From MPNO01 sp965200535 (GTDB lineage Bacteria > Pseudomonadota > Alphaproteobacteria > MPNO01), in the NCBI GenBank assembly GCA_965200535.1, contig CBDAUF010000001.1, forward strand, positions 372,001 through 436,000: a stretch of DNA of 64,000 bases, written 5' to 3'. This document shows positions 45,601 to 54,576 of the stretch, in pieces. Position 1 is the first letter of the stretch. Each line of letters opens with the position of its first letter. The translations under genes and the position numbers were made by a program. Below the pieces are notes generated by a model. The model did no database searches, was not told the origin of the DNA, and was given only the letters and a program-made list of their open reading frames with translations.

Positions 45601-46917
45601 ATGACCTCGCTCGGCAAGACGGAAATCGAGAGTCTGGTTGAAACCGGCCGGGTACACCGCCGGGTCTATACCGATCCGGAGATCTTCGCGGCCGAAATGG
45701 AGCGGATCTTCGGACGGGTCTGGGTCCTCGTCGGCCATGACAGCCAAGTGCCGGCTCTGGGCGACTGGGTGCGCGCCCGGATCGGCCTGCGCGACGTCGT
45801 GATGATCCGCGGCGCGGACGGTACAGTCCGCGTACTTCACAATCGCTGCCCACATCGTGGAATGGCCGTCTGCGTCCCCGCCAAGGGAAGCGGGCGCCGT
45901 CTCGTCTGTCCCTATCACGGCTGGGCTTTCGACACCGCCGGCAACCTTGTCGGCGTGCCCCAGCCGGACGGATACAATGGCGGGTTCGAGACGGGCGCCG
46001 CGCACCGTTCGATGGCGGCCGTTGCCCGGGTGGAGTCCCGTCGCGGCTTCGTCTTCGCCTCGCTCGCCGACAGCGGGCCGGCGCTCGACGACTTTCTCGG
46101 GGACATTTCGGACACCCTCGACAATTTCTGCGACCGGGCGCCGGAGGGCGAGGTCGAGATGGTCGGCGCACCGCTGCGCCAGACCTTTGCGGGAAACTGG
46201 AAGCTGCACATGGAAAACGCCGTCGACACCGTGCACCCGGGCTTCGTGCACCGGTCGTCGGTAGAGGCGGCGAAGAGCCATATCTCGACAACCGGTTCGA
46301 CCGAAACCGCCGACCAGGCGATCCAGATGTTCAATGCCAACGGGTTCAGCCTGAAGGATTGGGATTCGATCGGGATTCACGGTTATGACGGCGGCCATGT
46401 GTTCATGGACGGATTCTACCGTGGCGGCATTATCGATCCCGACCGGAGAGACCCGGTCTTCGACGAATACAGGAAGCGGATGATCGCAGCCTACGGCGAG
46501 GAGAGGACGCACCGGATTTTCGCCCGCGAGACGTTCAACAACCTGATCTACCCCAATATCTCGATCAACACCCGGTTCCAGCAGTTGCGCGTGATCCGCC
46601 CGGTTGCGGTCGACCGCACGGACATCCACTCCTACGTATTTCGCCTCAAGGGCGCACCGGAGGAGATGTTCCAGACAGCGGTCAAGTTCGTCTCGACCGC
46701 CAACTCCCCCGCCTCGCCGGTGCTCGCCGACGATCTTGCGGTGTTCGAACAGTTGCAAATCGGCCTCAACAGCGAAGGCGTGGAGTGGGTCGACCTGTCG
46801 CGCCGTCTCGGGCGTGAGGAGACCTACGGCAATCGCGGCACCCGCGACAGAGCAACGAGCGAACTCCCCATGCGCACAATGCTGGGCGCGTGGCGCCGCT
46901 ATATGGCAGCCGCATGA
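45601..46917 (+). CDS. Rieske aromatic-ring-hydroxylating oxygenase, alpha subunit
   Basis: The 438-residue oxygenase subunit has the Rieske cluster ligands CPHRG (Cys83, His85) and CPYHGW (Cys103, His106), and the mononuclear iron site with the two histidines of NAVDTVHPGFVH plus an Asp near ADDLAVFEQ. It would insert molecular oxygen into an aromatic or related ring. The substrate is unknown and no ferredoxin or reductase gene is nearby, so electrons must come from elsewhere. ATG 45601 follows GGAGTGCAGG. It overlaps the beta subunit gene by four bases (ATGA). Confidence 0.93.
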   Translation: MTSLGKTEIESLVETGRVHRRVYTDPEIFAAEMERIFGRVWVLVGHDSQVPALGDWVRARIGLRDVVMIRGADGTVRVLHNRCPHRGMAVCVPAKGSGRRLVCPYHGWAFDTAGNLVGVPQPDGYNGGFETGAAHRSMAAVARVESRRGFVFASLADSGPALDDFLGDISDTLDNFCDRAPEGEVEMVGAPLRQTFAGNWKLHMENAVDTVHPGFVHRSSVEAAKSHISTTGSTETADQAIQMFNANGFSLKDWDSIGIHGYDGGHVFMDGFYRGGIIDPDRRDPVFDEYRKRMIAAYGEERTHRIFARETFNNLIYPNISINTRFQQLRVIRPVAVDRTDIHSYVFRLKGAPEEMFQTAVKFVSTANSPASPVLADDLAVFEQLQIGLNSEGVEWVDLSRRLGREETYGNRGTRDRATSELPMRTMLGAWRRYMAAA

Positions 46918-47426
46918 GCGGGACGGTCTCGTCCGCTGACAGCGTCGAGGCGTTGCTGGAACTCCGGCGCGTCGAGGAGTTTCTGTTCCACGAGGCGCGG
47001 CTGATCGACGAACGGCGGTTCGAGGACTGGCGCGACCTCTACACCGAGGACGGCGTCTACTGGGTGCCGGCGGAGCCGGGGCAGGACAATCCCGTCGATC
47101 GGCTGTCGATCTTCTACGAAAACCGCGCCTTGATGGACGTCCGCATCCGCCAACTCCGCCACAACGCGTTCTGGGCGCAGATTCCGCCGGTGCGGACGCG
47201 CCATGTGATCGGCAACGTGATGCTGGAAGAAGGCGGTGAGCGGCCGGAGGTCCGCACGCGCTCGTCCTTTGTGATGCTCGAATACCGCGACGACCGCCGC
47301 CGGGTGTTCGGCGGCGAGGCACGGCACCGGCTGCGGCCGTACTGCAACGGCTTCAGGATCGCCTGGAAGCGGGTCGACATCGTCGATTGCGACGGCACCC
47401 ACGGCTTCATGTCGGTGCCGTTCTGA
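46914..47426 (+). CDS. Aromatic-ring-hydroxylating dioxygenase, beta subunit
   Basis: The 170-residue subunit has the cystatin/SnoaL-like fold of beta subunits: FLFHEARLIDERRFEDW, LYTEDGVYWVP, RTRHVIGNV, and the C-terminal NGFRIAWKRVDIVDCD. It stabilises the alpha3beta3 enzyme. The start overlaps the alpha-subunit stop (ATGA), and its own stop overlaps the SDR start by one base, so the three genes are translated together. Confidence 0.93.
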   Translation: MSGTVSSADSVEALLELRRVEEFLFHEARLIDERRFEDWRDLYTEDGVYWVPAEPGQDNPVDRLSIFYENRALMDVRIRQLRHNAFWAQIPPVRTRHVIGNVMLEEGGERPEVRTRSSFVMLEYRDDRRRVFGGEARHRLRPYCNGFRIAWKRVDIVDCDGTHGFMSVPF

Positions 47427-48148
47427 TGGCCGGCGCCGCCCTCGTCGTCGGTGCGGGCGACGCGCTCGGCGGCGCGATCGCCGAGCGTTTCGCAGCGGGC
47501 GGCTTCCACGCCGTCCCCAGCCGGCGCAAGGCCGCGCCGCTCGGGGCGCTCGCCGCGCGTATCCGCGAGAGCGGAGGCGCGGTGACGCCCATCGCCTGCG
47601 ATGCACGCGGCGAGGAAGCGGTGATCGCGATGTTCGACCGCATAGAAACAGAAATCGGTCCGGTCGAGGTCGCGGTCTTCAATGCTGGCGCCTGGCACAA
47701 CGCACCGATTGCGGAAATGACTGCGCGCATTTACCGACAGGTCTGGGATACCGCCGCCTTCGCCGGCTTCCTCATGGGGCGCGAGGCGGCGCGGCGCATG
47801 GCCGGGCGCGGCTCCGGGACGATCATCTTCACCGGAGCGACCGCGAGCATCCGCGGCGGCAGCGGCTTCGCCGCGTTCGCCGGAGCCAAGTTCGCCCTGC
47901 GCGCCCTGGCGCAGGCAATGGCGCGCGAACTCGGCCCGATGGGAATTCACGTCGCCCATATCGTGGTCGATGGGCGGATCGATTCCGACGCTGTCCGCAC
48001 CCGGTTCGCGGATGAAATCGCATCCATGGGCGAGGATGCAATGCTTGAGCCCGCCGCTATCGCCGAAGCCTTCTGGGCCGTTCACGCCCAACCGCGCAAC
48101 GCCTGGACGTTCGAGACAGAAGTCCGGCCATGGACCGAACGCTGGTAG
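47426..48148 (+). CDS. SDR-family protein with Phe in place of the catalytic Tyr
   Basis: The 240-residue Rossmann protein has the cofactor loop VVGAGDALGGAIAE and the NAG motif VFNAGAWHN. At the active site the usual Y-x-x-x-K reads F-A-G-A-K (Phe151, Lys155), so classical hydride transfer by tyrosine is absent. A group of SDR homologues with FxxxK exists in proteobacteria, with unknown chemistry. Its place in one translation unit with the Rieske oxygenase suggests a dihydrodiol or related intermediate as ligand; this is inference. Confidence 0.85.
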   Translation: MAGAALVVGAGDALGGAIAERFAAGGFHAVPSRRKAAPLGALAARIRESGGAVTPIACDARGEEAVIAMFDRIETEIGPVEVAVFNAGAWHNAPIAEMTARIYRQVWDTAAFAGFLMGREAARRMAGRGSGTIIFTGATASIRGGSGFAAFAGAKFALRALAQAMARELGPMGIHVAHIVVDGRIDSDAVRTRFADEIASMGEDAMLEPAAIAEAFWAVHAQPRNAWTFETEVRPWTERW

Positions 48149-48157
48149 CCGCCGGCG

Positions 48158-49093
48158 CTAATTCGGGAGCGATCGCAGCAGCGCCCGGAGGACCGTAGCC
48201 GCGTTACTCGCAGCGAGCGTCATAAAGGTCTCCATCTGGTTCGCGCCCTCACCGCCGCCCGCAAGGTCCGAAAGGCTGCGGATGGCGACGAACGGCACAT
48301 CGTTCGCGTAGGCCACGTGAGCCACGGCAGCGCTTTCCATGTCCAACACCTTGGCGTCGAACGTGTTCGATACGTATTCCCGGAACCTCGCATTATCGAT
48401 GAACGCGCCGCCCGACACGCCGGAACCGCCGACAATGATTCTCGGCGCGCTGTCCAGACACTTGTTGGCCTCGGTGCACTGCCTGAGCTTGAGGCCCGCG
48501 ACGGCCCGGCGGGCGTGCTCTAGAAGGGTAGTGTCGACGGAAAACCAGAAACGGGTCTCGGGCGCCTTCGCGTCGGCACGCTGCACGGTGACGGAACGCG
48601 GAAACATCATGCCGAAATTCTTGTAGGTGTACTCGAAAAACGGCGGTTTGTCCCATCCGCCGTCGACCTTTCGGGCGTACAGCGTCTCAAGATACTGCCC
48701 CCAGCGGTCCGCGATCACCACATCGCCGATGTTGAGCGCGGGATCCACAACACCGGCGATACCCGAAAAGACGATGCGGTCGATATTGAAGCGGTCCAGG
48801 GCAAGTTACACCGTCATCGACGCGTTGACGATGCTGATGCCGCTCAGAAACAGCACGACTTTCCGCCCCTCCAGCGTGCCGGTGGAAAATTTCACGCCGT
48901 TCTCGGTGTGTGCGGCCGAATCCCGAAGTTCGCTCTCGAGGACCGCCAGCTCAGGGGCAAAGGCTGAGATCACGGCAATGCGCGGGACGTCGTCGCGAAC
49001 CTCGTGCGCGACCGCCGGCCCGGTCATACCCGCGGCCATCGCGGCTGCGACGGTGAAACCGGCAACAAGCCTTCGAAAACCCAATATCGTCAT
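48158..49093 (-). pseudogene. Secreted nucleosidase (MTA/SAH nucleosidase-like), interrupted by in-frame TAA
   Basis: The gene encodes a purine nucleoside phosphorylase-fold nucleosidase with an N-terminal signal peptide (VAGFTVAAAMAAGMTGPAVA). Family marks are RIAVISAFAPEL, FSGIAG, VIADRWGQY and VLDMESAAVAHVA. Codon 96 is TAA (48806-48808); the same frame continues at once as LALDRFNIDRIVFSG, where homologues have Gln-Leu-Ala-Leu-Asp, so a CAA-to-TAA change is likely. Removing it gives a 311-residue protein. The ATG at 49093 follows GGAGG eight bases upstream. It is convergent with the SDR gene (9-bp gap) and downstream of the hyuAB group. Confidence 0.85.
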
Positions 49094-49187
49094 CGGTTCA
49101 ACCTCCAAACCCGGTCGTCGAATTGCTCGCAATATCGACCCGCGCCCTGACAGGACGGGCCAGCGGCCCTCCTTCGCAGTCCGCCCT

Positions 49188-49457
49188 TCAGTCAAACAGA
49201 GTGTCCTCGAGGAACGGATCTTCAGGGAGGGCTGTCTCGCTGTCCAGCAGCGCGCCGCAACCCGGACAGGCAAACCGGCGCAGCACCACCCGCTCGCCGC
49301 CGCTGTAAGGAACCCCGGCGGCGCCCCGCATCGAGACCTCCGTCATTGCCGCGTTCCGCTTCCACGGCGCTCGCCGCGGGCCGAATGCGAAGGCGCACTT
49401 TCGGCAGCGGATCTCACCCCCTTCGATTTCCAGAGCGGTCGACAGCCGGCGGCTCAT
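49188..49457 (-). CDS. Zinc-ribbon protein, third component of the HyuAB-like system
   Basis: The 89-residue protein has two CxxC pairs (CRKCAF and CPGCGALLD) spaced as a zinc ribbon. Such small proteins accompany hydantoinase A/B-type genes and resemble the gamma subunit of acetone carboxylase. Its ATG overlaps the hyuB stop in an ATGA junction, so it is translationally coupled and probably part of the same enzyme complex. Confidence 0.8.
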   Translation of the reverse strand: MSRRLSTALEIEGGEIRCRKCAFAFGPRRAPWKRNAAMTEVSMRGAAGVPYSGGERVVLRRFACPGCGALLDSETALPEDPFLEDTLFD

Positions 49458-51289
49458 TCTGCGGCCTCGGCGGGGATACGCGAGGCCGCAAGCGCCATGC
49501 GCCTGACCTCGGTCGCATCCGGGTCGACCGCGCGCAGGGTATCGTCGATTACAACGCCGTAGACATCCGCCGCCGTCTCCCGCGAAACGACGCCGTTGCG
49601 GCAGTCCTCGAGCACCGCATCGGGTTCACGGTCCAGCGGATCGCCGTAACCGCCGCCGCCGTTCCAGCGGATATACAACACGTCGTCGCCCATAAGCGGG
49701 TAAACGCCCCAGGAAATTCTCTCCTGGTCGCCCGGCAGATCGTCGATGGACTGGCTGAAGGCCGCCTCCCGGTTGCGGTCGTCCGCCTCGGCCTCCCCGT
49801 TCTTCACCCAGACATAGGCATTGGGCGCACCGGGATAGCCTCCCGCGAGCCCTTCGCTCATCGGGAAGTCGGCGCCCTTGCCCGAGACCACGTAATGCAG
49901 CCCGCCGTCAGGGGCATCGTGCGGCGTCAGGCCGATCTCCATGCCGGCGCCGCCGCGGTAGCGTCCGGGACCGCCCGAATCCGTCATCCGGCGACGGAAC
50001 AGGTATCGCAAGGGAAAAATGGTCTCCAGCGTCTCGACATTGGCCATTCGCGAGATCGGGTTTGGAATCTCGCCGCCGACATCGATCCCGTCGGCGAAAT
50101 TGCGCGCCCCGCCGGAGCCGGCGAAGGTCTCGGTCAGGATGCCGATAGCCTCGCCGCCGTGCTGGTTGCGGCCGAACATGAACACGGCGAAATGGTTTGC
50201 GTGCCACACCGCGGTCGCCTCGCTGGCGTACTTGTCGCTCGCGTCCAGCATCTTCCCGATCGCCGCGCAGGCCGCGTTGTTGACTGACTGGATCGCGCCC
50301 ACGGTGGCGACCGAGACCGGCGCGGGCCGTGTGCAGTTCACGATCGATCCCTCGGGCGCAATCATCTCGATCGGCCGCACGACGCCCTCGTTCCAGGTGA
50401 TGTCGTAGCACAGCAGCGGGAACAGCGGCGCAAACAGCCCGCCCAGCGAGGCCCATCTGGTGCAGTTGATGGCATAGGGCGCCTGCGGGCTCGATCCCGA
50501 GAAATCGAAGACCAGACTGTCGTCCCGCTTGGTCATGGTCAGGTTGATCCGAAACACCTCGCCCTTGACGTCGATGTACTGACGCGACTGCCAGGACCCG
50601 TCGGGCAGTTCGCGCAGCCGCTCGCGCAGCAGCGTCTCGGACTGTTCGATCAGCGTCCGACAGGCTTCGTCCACGGTCTTGTCGCCATACTTTTCGATCA
50701 ACGCCAGCATGCGCTCGCGTGCGACGTTGTTGCAGGCGATCATCGACGACATGTCGAGCGCCACCATTTCGGGGGAGCGCACCATGTTCAGCATGGTGTC
50801 CATGACGTCCTGATTCACCTTGCCGCCGCTGACCAGCCGGATGCCGGGCGACGAGAAACCCTCGGTGTAGATGTCCGGCGCGTCGGGGCAAAACCCGCCC
50901 GGGTTGGTCGCACCGATATCGTAGACGTGGACGAAACATGCGCTCCACGCGACGAGCTCGCCGCGATAGTGAATCGGGGCGACCAGATAGATGTCGGACG
51001 TGTGAAGTGCGGCGGTGTAAGGGTCATTCAGGAGAAATACATCGCCCTCGTTGATGTCTTCCCCGAACCGCCGGATCGTCGCCTTGCAGGCTTCGGCCGC
51101 GCTCGTCAGATGGTGCAGGAAACCGACGCCACCCATCAGCAGCGACCCGTCCGCGCGGTAGAGCGAGACCATCAGATCGTGGCCTTCGTTGGTGATCGCC
51201 GATCCGGAGACATGCTTGAGAGTAATCACCGCCTCGTCGACGATGCGGAACAGCCGATGGCGAATGATGGAAAAGGTGATGGGGTCCAT
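49454..51289 (-). CDS. hyuB: Hydantoinase B / oxoprolinase family protein
   Basis: The 611-residue protein belongs to the HyuB family, ATP-dependent amidohydrolases that open cyclic imides (5-oxoproline, hydantoins) or act in acetone/acetophenone carboxylation. Landmarks are ITFSIIRHRLFRIVDEA, FLLNDPYTAALHTSDI, FVHVYDIGATNPGG and the Gly-rich GGPGRYRGGAGMEIG. Its partner HyuA is encoded just upstream (11-bp gap). The ATG at 51289 follows GGAGA. Confidence 0.92.
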   Translation of the reverse strand: MDPITFSIIRHRLFRIVDEAVITLKHVSGSAITNEGHDLMVSLYRADGSLLMGGVGFLHHLTSAAEACKATIRRFGEDINEGDVFLLNDPYTAALHTSDIYLVAPIHYRGELVAWSACFVHVYDIGATNPGGFCPDAPDIYTEGFSSPGIRLVSGGKVNQDVMDTMLNMVRSPEMVALDMSSMIACNNVARERMLALIEKYGDKTVDEACRTLIEQSETLLRERLRELPDGSWQSRQYIDVKGEVFRINLTMTKRDDSLVFDFSGSSPQAPYAINCTRWASLGGLFAPLFPLLCYDITWNEGVVRPIEMIAPEGSIVNCTRPAPVSVATVGAIQSVNNAACAAIGKMLDASDKYASEATAVWHANHFAVFMFGRNQHGGEAIGILTETFAGSGGARNFADGIDVGGEIPNPISRMANVETLETIFPLRYLFRRRMTDSGGPGRYRGGAGMEIGLTPHDAPDGGLHYVVSGKGADFPMSEGLAGGYPGAPNAYVWVKNGEAEADDRNREAAFSQSIDDLPGDQERISWGVYPLMGDDVLYIRWNGGGGYGDPLDREPDAVLEDCRNGVVSRETAADVYGVVIDDTLRAVDPDATEVRRMALAASRIPAEAAE

Positions 51290-51300
51290 CACGGATCTCC

Positions 51301-53415
51301 TCAATCGAAGGCGATGATGATATTGCGGTAGGGGTCCATCCGCGCGGTTTGCGCGCCCTGCACCACTATGGTGGTGATCGGCGTGTGAATGACCGCGGGG
51401 CCCGTTATCGTGTTGCCCGGAGCGAGCGCTGTGAAGTCGTAGATATCGGCGGGCGCCAGCCCGCCTTCCGCCTCCACGAAGACATCGCGCCTGCCCCGGT
51501 GAGCGGCGCTCGCATCGTCGCCTGCCAGCGCCTCGGCCGGAATCTCGGGACGGGTCATGCGGCCGCGCGCGGACAGACGGAACATGGTCATCTCGATTCC
51601 GGCTCCGCGATAGGCCGACCCCTTGCCGTACTTGCGCTCGTAAAGCGCCTCGAAATCGCTTACCAGGGTCCCGGTCCCGGCTTCGTCCAGCGGCGCTGCG
51701 GCCCGGACCGGCGTGGTGACCTCGTGCACCTGGCGGCGATAGCGGAGATCGACCGACCATTGGAGTTCGATGTCGCCGTCGGCAAAGCCCTCGTCCGCGA
51801 GCTGTGCGCGGGCGCGCTCGACCATCGGCGCATAGAGCGCGTTGATTTCTTCCGCGGGGGTTGGGACCGGTCGCGTCGCGGTGTGGGCGAATTCGTGCAC
51901 CACATCGGCCGAAACCAGGCCGAACGCGCAATTCACCGAAGCGGTATACGGAACCGCGATGTGCTTCACATTGAGTTCCCGGCCGAAAACGCCGGCCAGC
52001 AACGGACACGAACCGCCGAAGGCATGGAGTACAAAGTCGCGCGGGTCGAGCCCGCGCTCGACGGTGATCTCGTGGATCAGATCCGTGATCTGGGCGGCCG
52101 CGACGCGGAAAATACCGAACGCGGCCTCATCCGCATCCATCCCCATGGGCTTGGCGATCTTCGCTTCGAATGCCGCGCGCGCTGCCTCGACATCGAGGCG
52201 CATGGAACCGCCGAGGAATGTTGCCGGGTCCATGTAGCCGATCAGCGTCATCACGTCGGTCAGAGTGGGTTCGGTGCCTCCGAGCCCGTAGCACACCGGG
52301 CCGGGCCGGGCGCCGGCGCTCCTCGGGCCGACGCGGGGGACGTTGGTTCTGGGCTCGAGCGAAACGATGGACCCGCCGCCGGCACCGATGGAAACCACCT
52401 CGATCTTCGGGGCGACATAGTGGTAACGGTCGACCAGCGGCTCGCGGGCAAACTCGAGCTCACCGGCCTGGATCACACCGACCTTGAACGTGGTTCCGCC
52501 CATATCGGCCGCGATTATGTCGGAATCGTCCATGATGCCGCCGAGAAACCTGGCGCCGATCACACCGGCAGCAGGGCCGCATTCGATCATGCCGACGGCG
52601 CGAACCGACGCCTCCTCCGCGGGCAACAACCCGCCATAGCCCTGCATGACCAGCAGCGGACCGTCATAGCCCTCGCGGGTCAGCAGGGCCTTGAGATCGG
52701 TTATGTAGTCGTGCGCGATGCGTCCTGCATAGGCGTTAATGACGGTCGTCGAGGTCCGCTCGTATTCGCCCGGCACCGGCGCTATGTCGCTCGATATCGT
52801 CACATAGACATCCGGCGCGACGGCGGCCGCGATCTCCCGGACACGCCTTTCGTGCACAGGGTTGTAGCAGGACCACAGGAAACATACCGCAAGCGCCTCG
52901 ACGCCGGTTTCCTCGACAAGGTACCGGATCGCGGCCTCGGCGGCTTCCTCGTCGAGTTCGCGGATCACCGCGCCCTTGTAGTCCACTCGTTCCGGTACGC
53001 CGCGTATCCGCACCGCCGGCACCAGCGGCGGTGCGCGGTCTGTCTTCACGGGGTGTTTCAGACCTTCCTCGGCGAGCCCCGCCCAACGGCCATAGGCGCC
53101 GCGGGTCACCAGGAGGGTGTCCTCGAACCCTTCCGTGGTGATCAGCCCGGTTTTCGCCCCTTCGCGCGTAAGCAGCGCGTTGTCGACGACGGTAGAGCCA
53201 TGAGTGAACAACCCGGTGCGCGCGAGAAGATCGCCCAGGGAGATTTCCATCGCTGCCGCCGCGGACCGGATCGAATCGATCACCCCGTTGGCGAAATCGG
53301 GCGGCGTCGAAAGCGCTTTGCCGATGTGAATCGGTTCCCCGGCGGCGAAAACCACAGTATCGGTGCAAGTTCCGCCGACATCGGTCGCGATCAGATATGT
53401 CTTGCTGCCGTCCAC
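51301..53415 (-). CDS. hyuA: Hydantoinase A / oxoprolinase family protein
   Basis: The ~704-residue ATP-binding partner of HyuB has an ASKHA-type ATPase fold: ATDVGGTCTDTVVF (first phosphate loop), GSTVVDNALLTREG, and AADMGGTTFKVGV (second loop), plus VSIGAGGGSIV. HyuA phosphorylates or activates the substrate for HyuB. I use GTG 53415, since the phosphate loop follows directly; a TTG at 53457 would add 14 residues. The pair plus zinc ribbon could be an N-methylhydantoinase, oxoprolinase or carboxylase; sequence alone cannot decide. Confidence 0.92.
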   Translation of the reverse strand: MDGSKTYLIATDVGGTCTDTVVFAAGEPIHIGKALSTPPDFANGVIDSIRSAAAAMEISLGDLLARTGLFTHGSTVVDNALLTREGAKTGLITTEGFEDTLLVTRGAYGRWAGLAEEGLKHPVKTDRAPPLVPAVRIRGVPERVDYKGAVIRELDEEAAEAAIRYLVEETGVEALAVCFLWSCYNPVHERRVREIAAAVAPDVYVTISSDIAPVPGEYERTSTTVINAYAGRIAHDYITDLKALLTREGYDGPLLVMQGYGGLLPAEEASVRAVGMIECGPAAGVIGARFLGGIMDDSDIIAADMGGTTFKVGVIQAGELEFAREPLVDRYHYVAPKIEVVSIGAGGGSIVSLEPRTNVPRVGPRSAGARPGPVCYGLGGTEPTLTDVMTLIGYMDPATFLGGSMRLDVEAARAAFEAKIAKPMGMDADEAAFGIFRVAAAQITDLIHEITVERGLDPRDFVLHAFGGSCPLLAGVFGRELNVKHIAVPYTASVNCAFGLVSADVVHEFAHTATRPVPTPAEEINALYAPMVERARAQLADEGFADGDIELQWSVDLRYRRQVHEVTTPVRAAAPLDEAGTGTLVSDFEALYERKYGKGSAYRGAGIEMTMFRLSARGRMTRPEIPAEALAGDDASAAHRGRRDVFVEAEGGLAPADIYDFTALAPGNTITGPAVIHTPITTIVVQGAQTARMDPYRNIIIAFD

Positions 53416-53457
53416 CGTCAACCCGCCCGATCCGCCACGCTCGCCAGACGCAGCCAA

Positions 53458-53951
53458 TTCAACCCAAGCATGCGGCCCCCGGCCTTAACGGTCAAGAAGT
53501 GGATGATCGACCGAGGTGAACAAGTCTCTTGCGATGCAACAATTGCCGGCGTGGCGCAAGACGAACAGTCATTGGTCCGGTCTGAGAGGCAATGCCGGTG
53601 CAAAGCGCGAATCGGAGGCATCGGACATCCCCATCGATACGATTTGCCGGCCCGCTCACCGGCAGATCCCGCGGGTATCGGCAAAACCTGCGCAATATGC
53701 GATTTTGCGCGGCCAATACATGCCGCTCTTGCGTGGCGGTCGGATGGAATATTCGGCTTTATTTGCCATGTATTCGGATTACCTTTTACCGATTCTCAGG
53801 CAACCGGTCGTGTGTTCGATACACCATGTCGGACAATGGCGATTTCGCTATTGTGTTTACCGATTGCACGCATATATTGCCGCGCAAGACGCTGCACACA
53901 GGTGGTGAGCGGTCTTGCATCTACAGAAACTCGACGAAGGAAAATAGCTCG
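53458..53951. other. 494-bp non-coding region, AT-rich in its right half
   Basis: The stretch separates hyuA from the AT-hook gene. Its right half (about 53695-53880) is clearly poorer in G+C than the rest of the window and contains TTGTGT and TATATT (near 53871) 16 bp apart, a weak candidate promoter for the AT-hook gene. No gene or RNA was recognised. Such AT-rich DNA is a plausible binding site for the AT-hook protein itself. Confidence 0.4.
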
Positions 53952-54479
53952 ATGAGCAATGCTGAAAAAGTCTCGGCGCTGATTGCCGAAATCGAGGCGG
54001 CGGCGTATGCCCGCGGTCAGGCCGATGCCAGAAAGGAAATATTGGATATCCTCGGGGTCGAGACCTCCCAGGCTGCACCTGCCCGGAAAGCGCGCGGAAG
54101 GCCGAGGAAAAACGTCGAGGCCCCGAAACGCCGGGCCAGCGGACGCAAACGCGCGCCCAAGGGCTCGGTTCCGCGTTTCGTTGAACGGGCGCTGCACGAC
54201 AGGCCGGGCCAGAGCCCGCAGGAAATACTGGCGCGCGCGTCTACCGATATGGAGCGCCTGATAAAGCTGGCGTCGATCCGGACCGAATTGAGGAATGGAC
54301 AGAATCAAGGAAAGTACCGATCCGAGGAAGGGCGTTGGTACCACGCCGGAACCGGCTCTGCCGCCGCGGCTGCTCCGGCTGCGGAAGCGAGTCCGGCAAC
54401 CGAGCCCGGCCCGGTCGCCGAACCCGCCCCTGCCGTTGGCTATACCGGGATGGCAACACCCTCACCTGATGCGTCTTGA
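53952..54479 (+). CDS. AT-hook / winged-helix DNA-binding protein
   Basis: The 175-residue protein has three parts. Residues 1-35 are helical (ALIAEIEAAAYARGQADAR). Residues 45-72 are Lys/Arg/Pro-rich with the AT-hook RGRPRK at 48-53 and a second basic cluster GRKRAPKG. Residues 72-131 resemble a small winged-helix domain (VPRFVERALHDRPGQ, SIRTELRNG, YRSEEGRWY). The tail is Ala/Pro/Glu low complexity. It is probably a minor-groove DNA-binding or nucleoid-associated regulator. AAGGAAA lies 12 bases before the ATG. No neighbour suggests a target. Confidence 0.72.
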   Translation: MSNAEKVSALIAEIEAAAYARGQADARKEILDILGVETSQAAPARKARGRPRKNVEAPKRRASGRKRAPKGSVPRFVERALHDRPGQSPQEILARASTDMERLIKLASIRTELRNGQNQGKYRSEEGRWYHAGTGSAAAAAPAAEASPATEPGPVAEPAPAVGYTGMATPSPDAS

Positions 54480-54500
54480 CGGCTTTGCGTTCGCTGTCCA

Positions 54501-54547
54501 CGGGAAGGGAAACGCAATGGTCGTTCGACAGAGCGTTTCCTTTCCCG
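54501..54547. repeat. 15-bp imperfect inverted repeat after the AT-hook gene
   Basis: CGGGAAGGGAAACGC at 54501-54515 pairs with GCGTTTCCTTTCCCG at 54533-54547 with one mismatch and a 17-base loop. It begins 21 bp after the stop codon. No T-tract follows on either side, so it is not a classical terminator; it may still stop transcription weakly or bind a protein. Confidence 0.5.
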
Positions 54548-54576
54548 AAACATCGAAATGATCGGGCTACTGTCCC

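Noticed and set aside
51349..53955. An 868-codon open frame antisense to hyuA
   Set aside because: HyuA has clear ATPase motifs in the opposite frame; the antisense frame has none.
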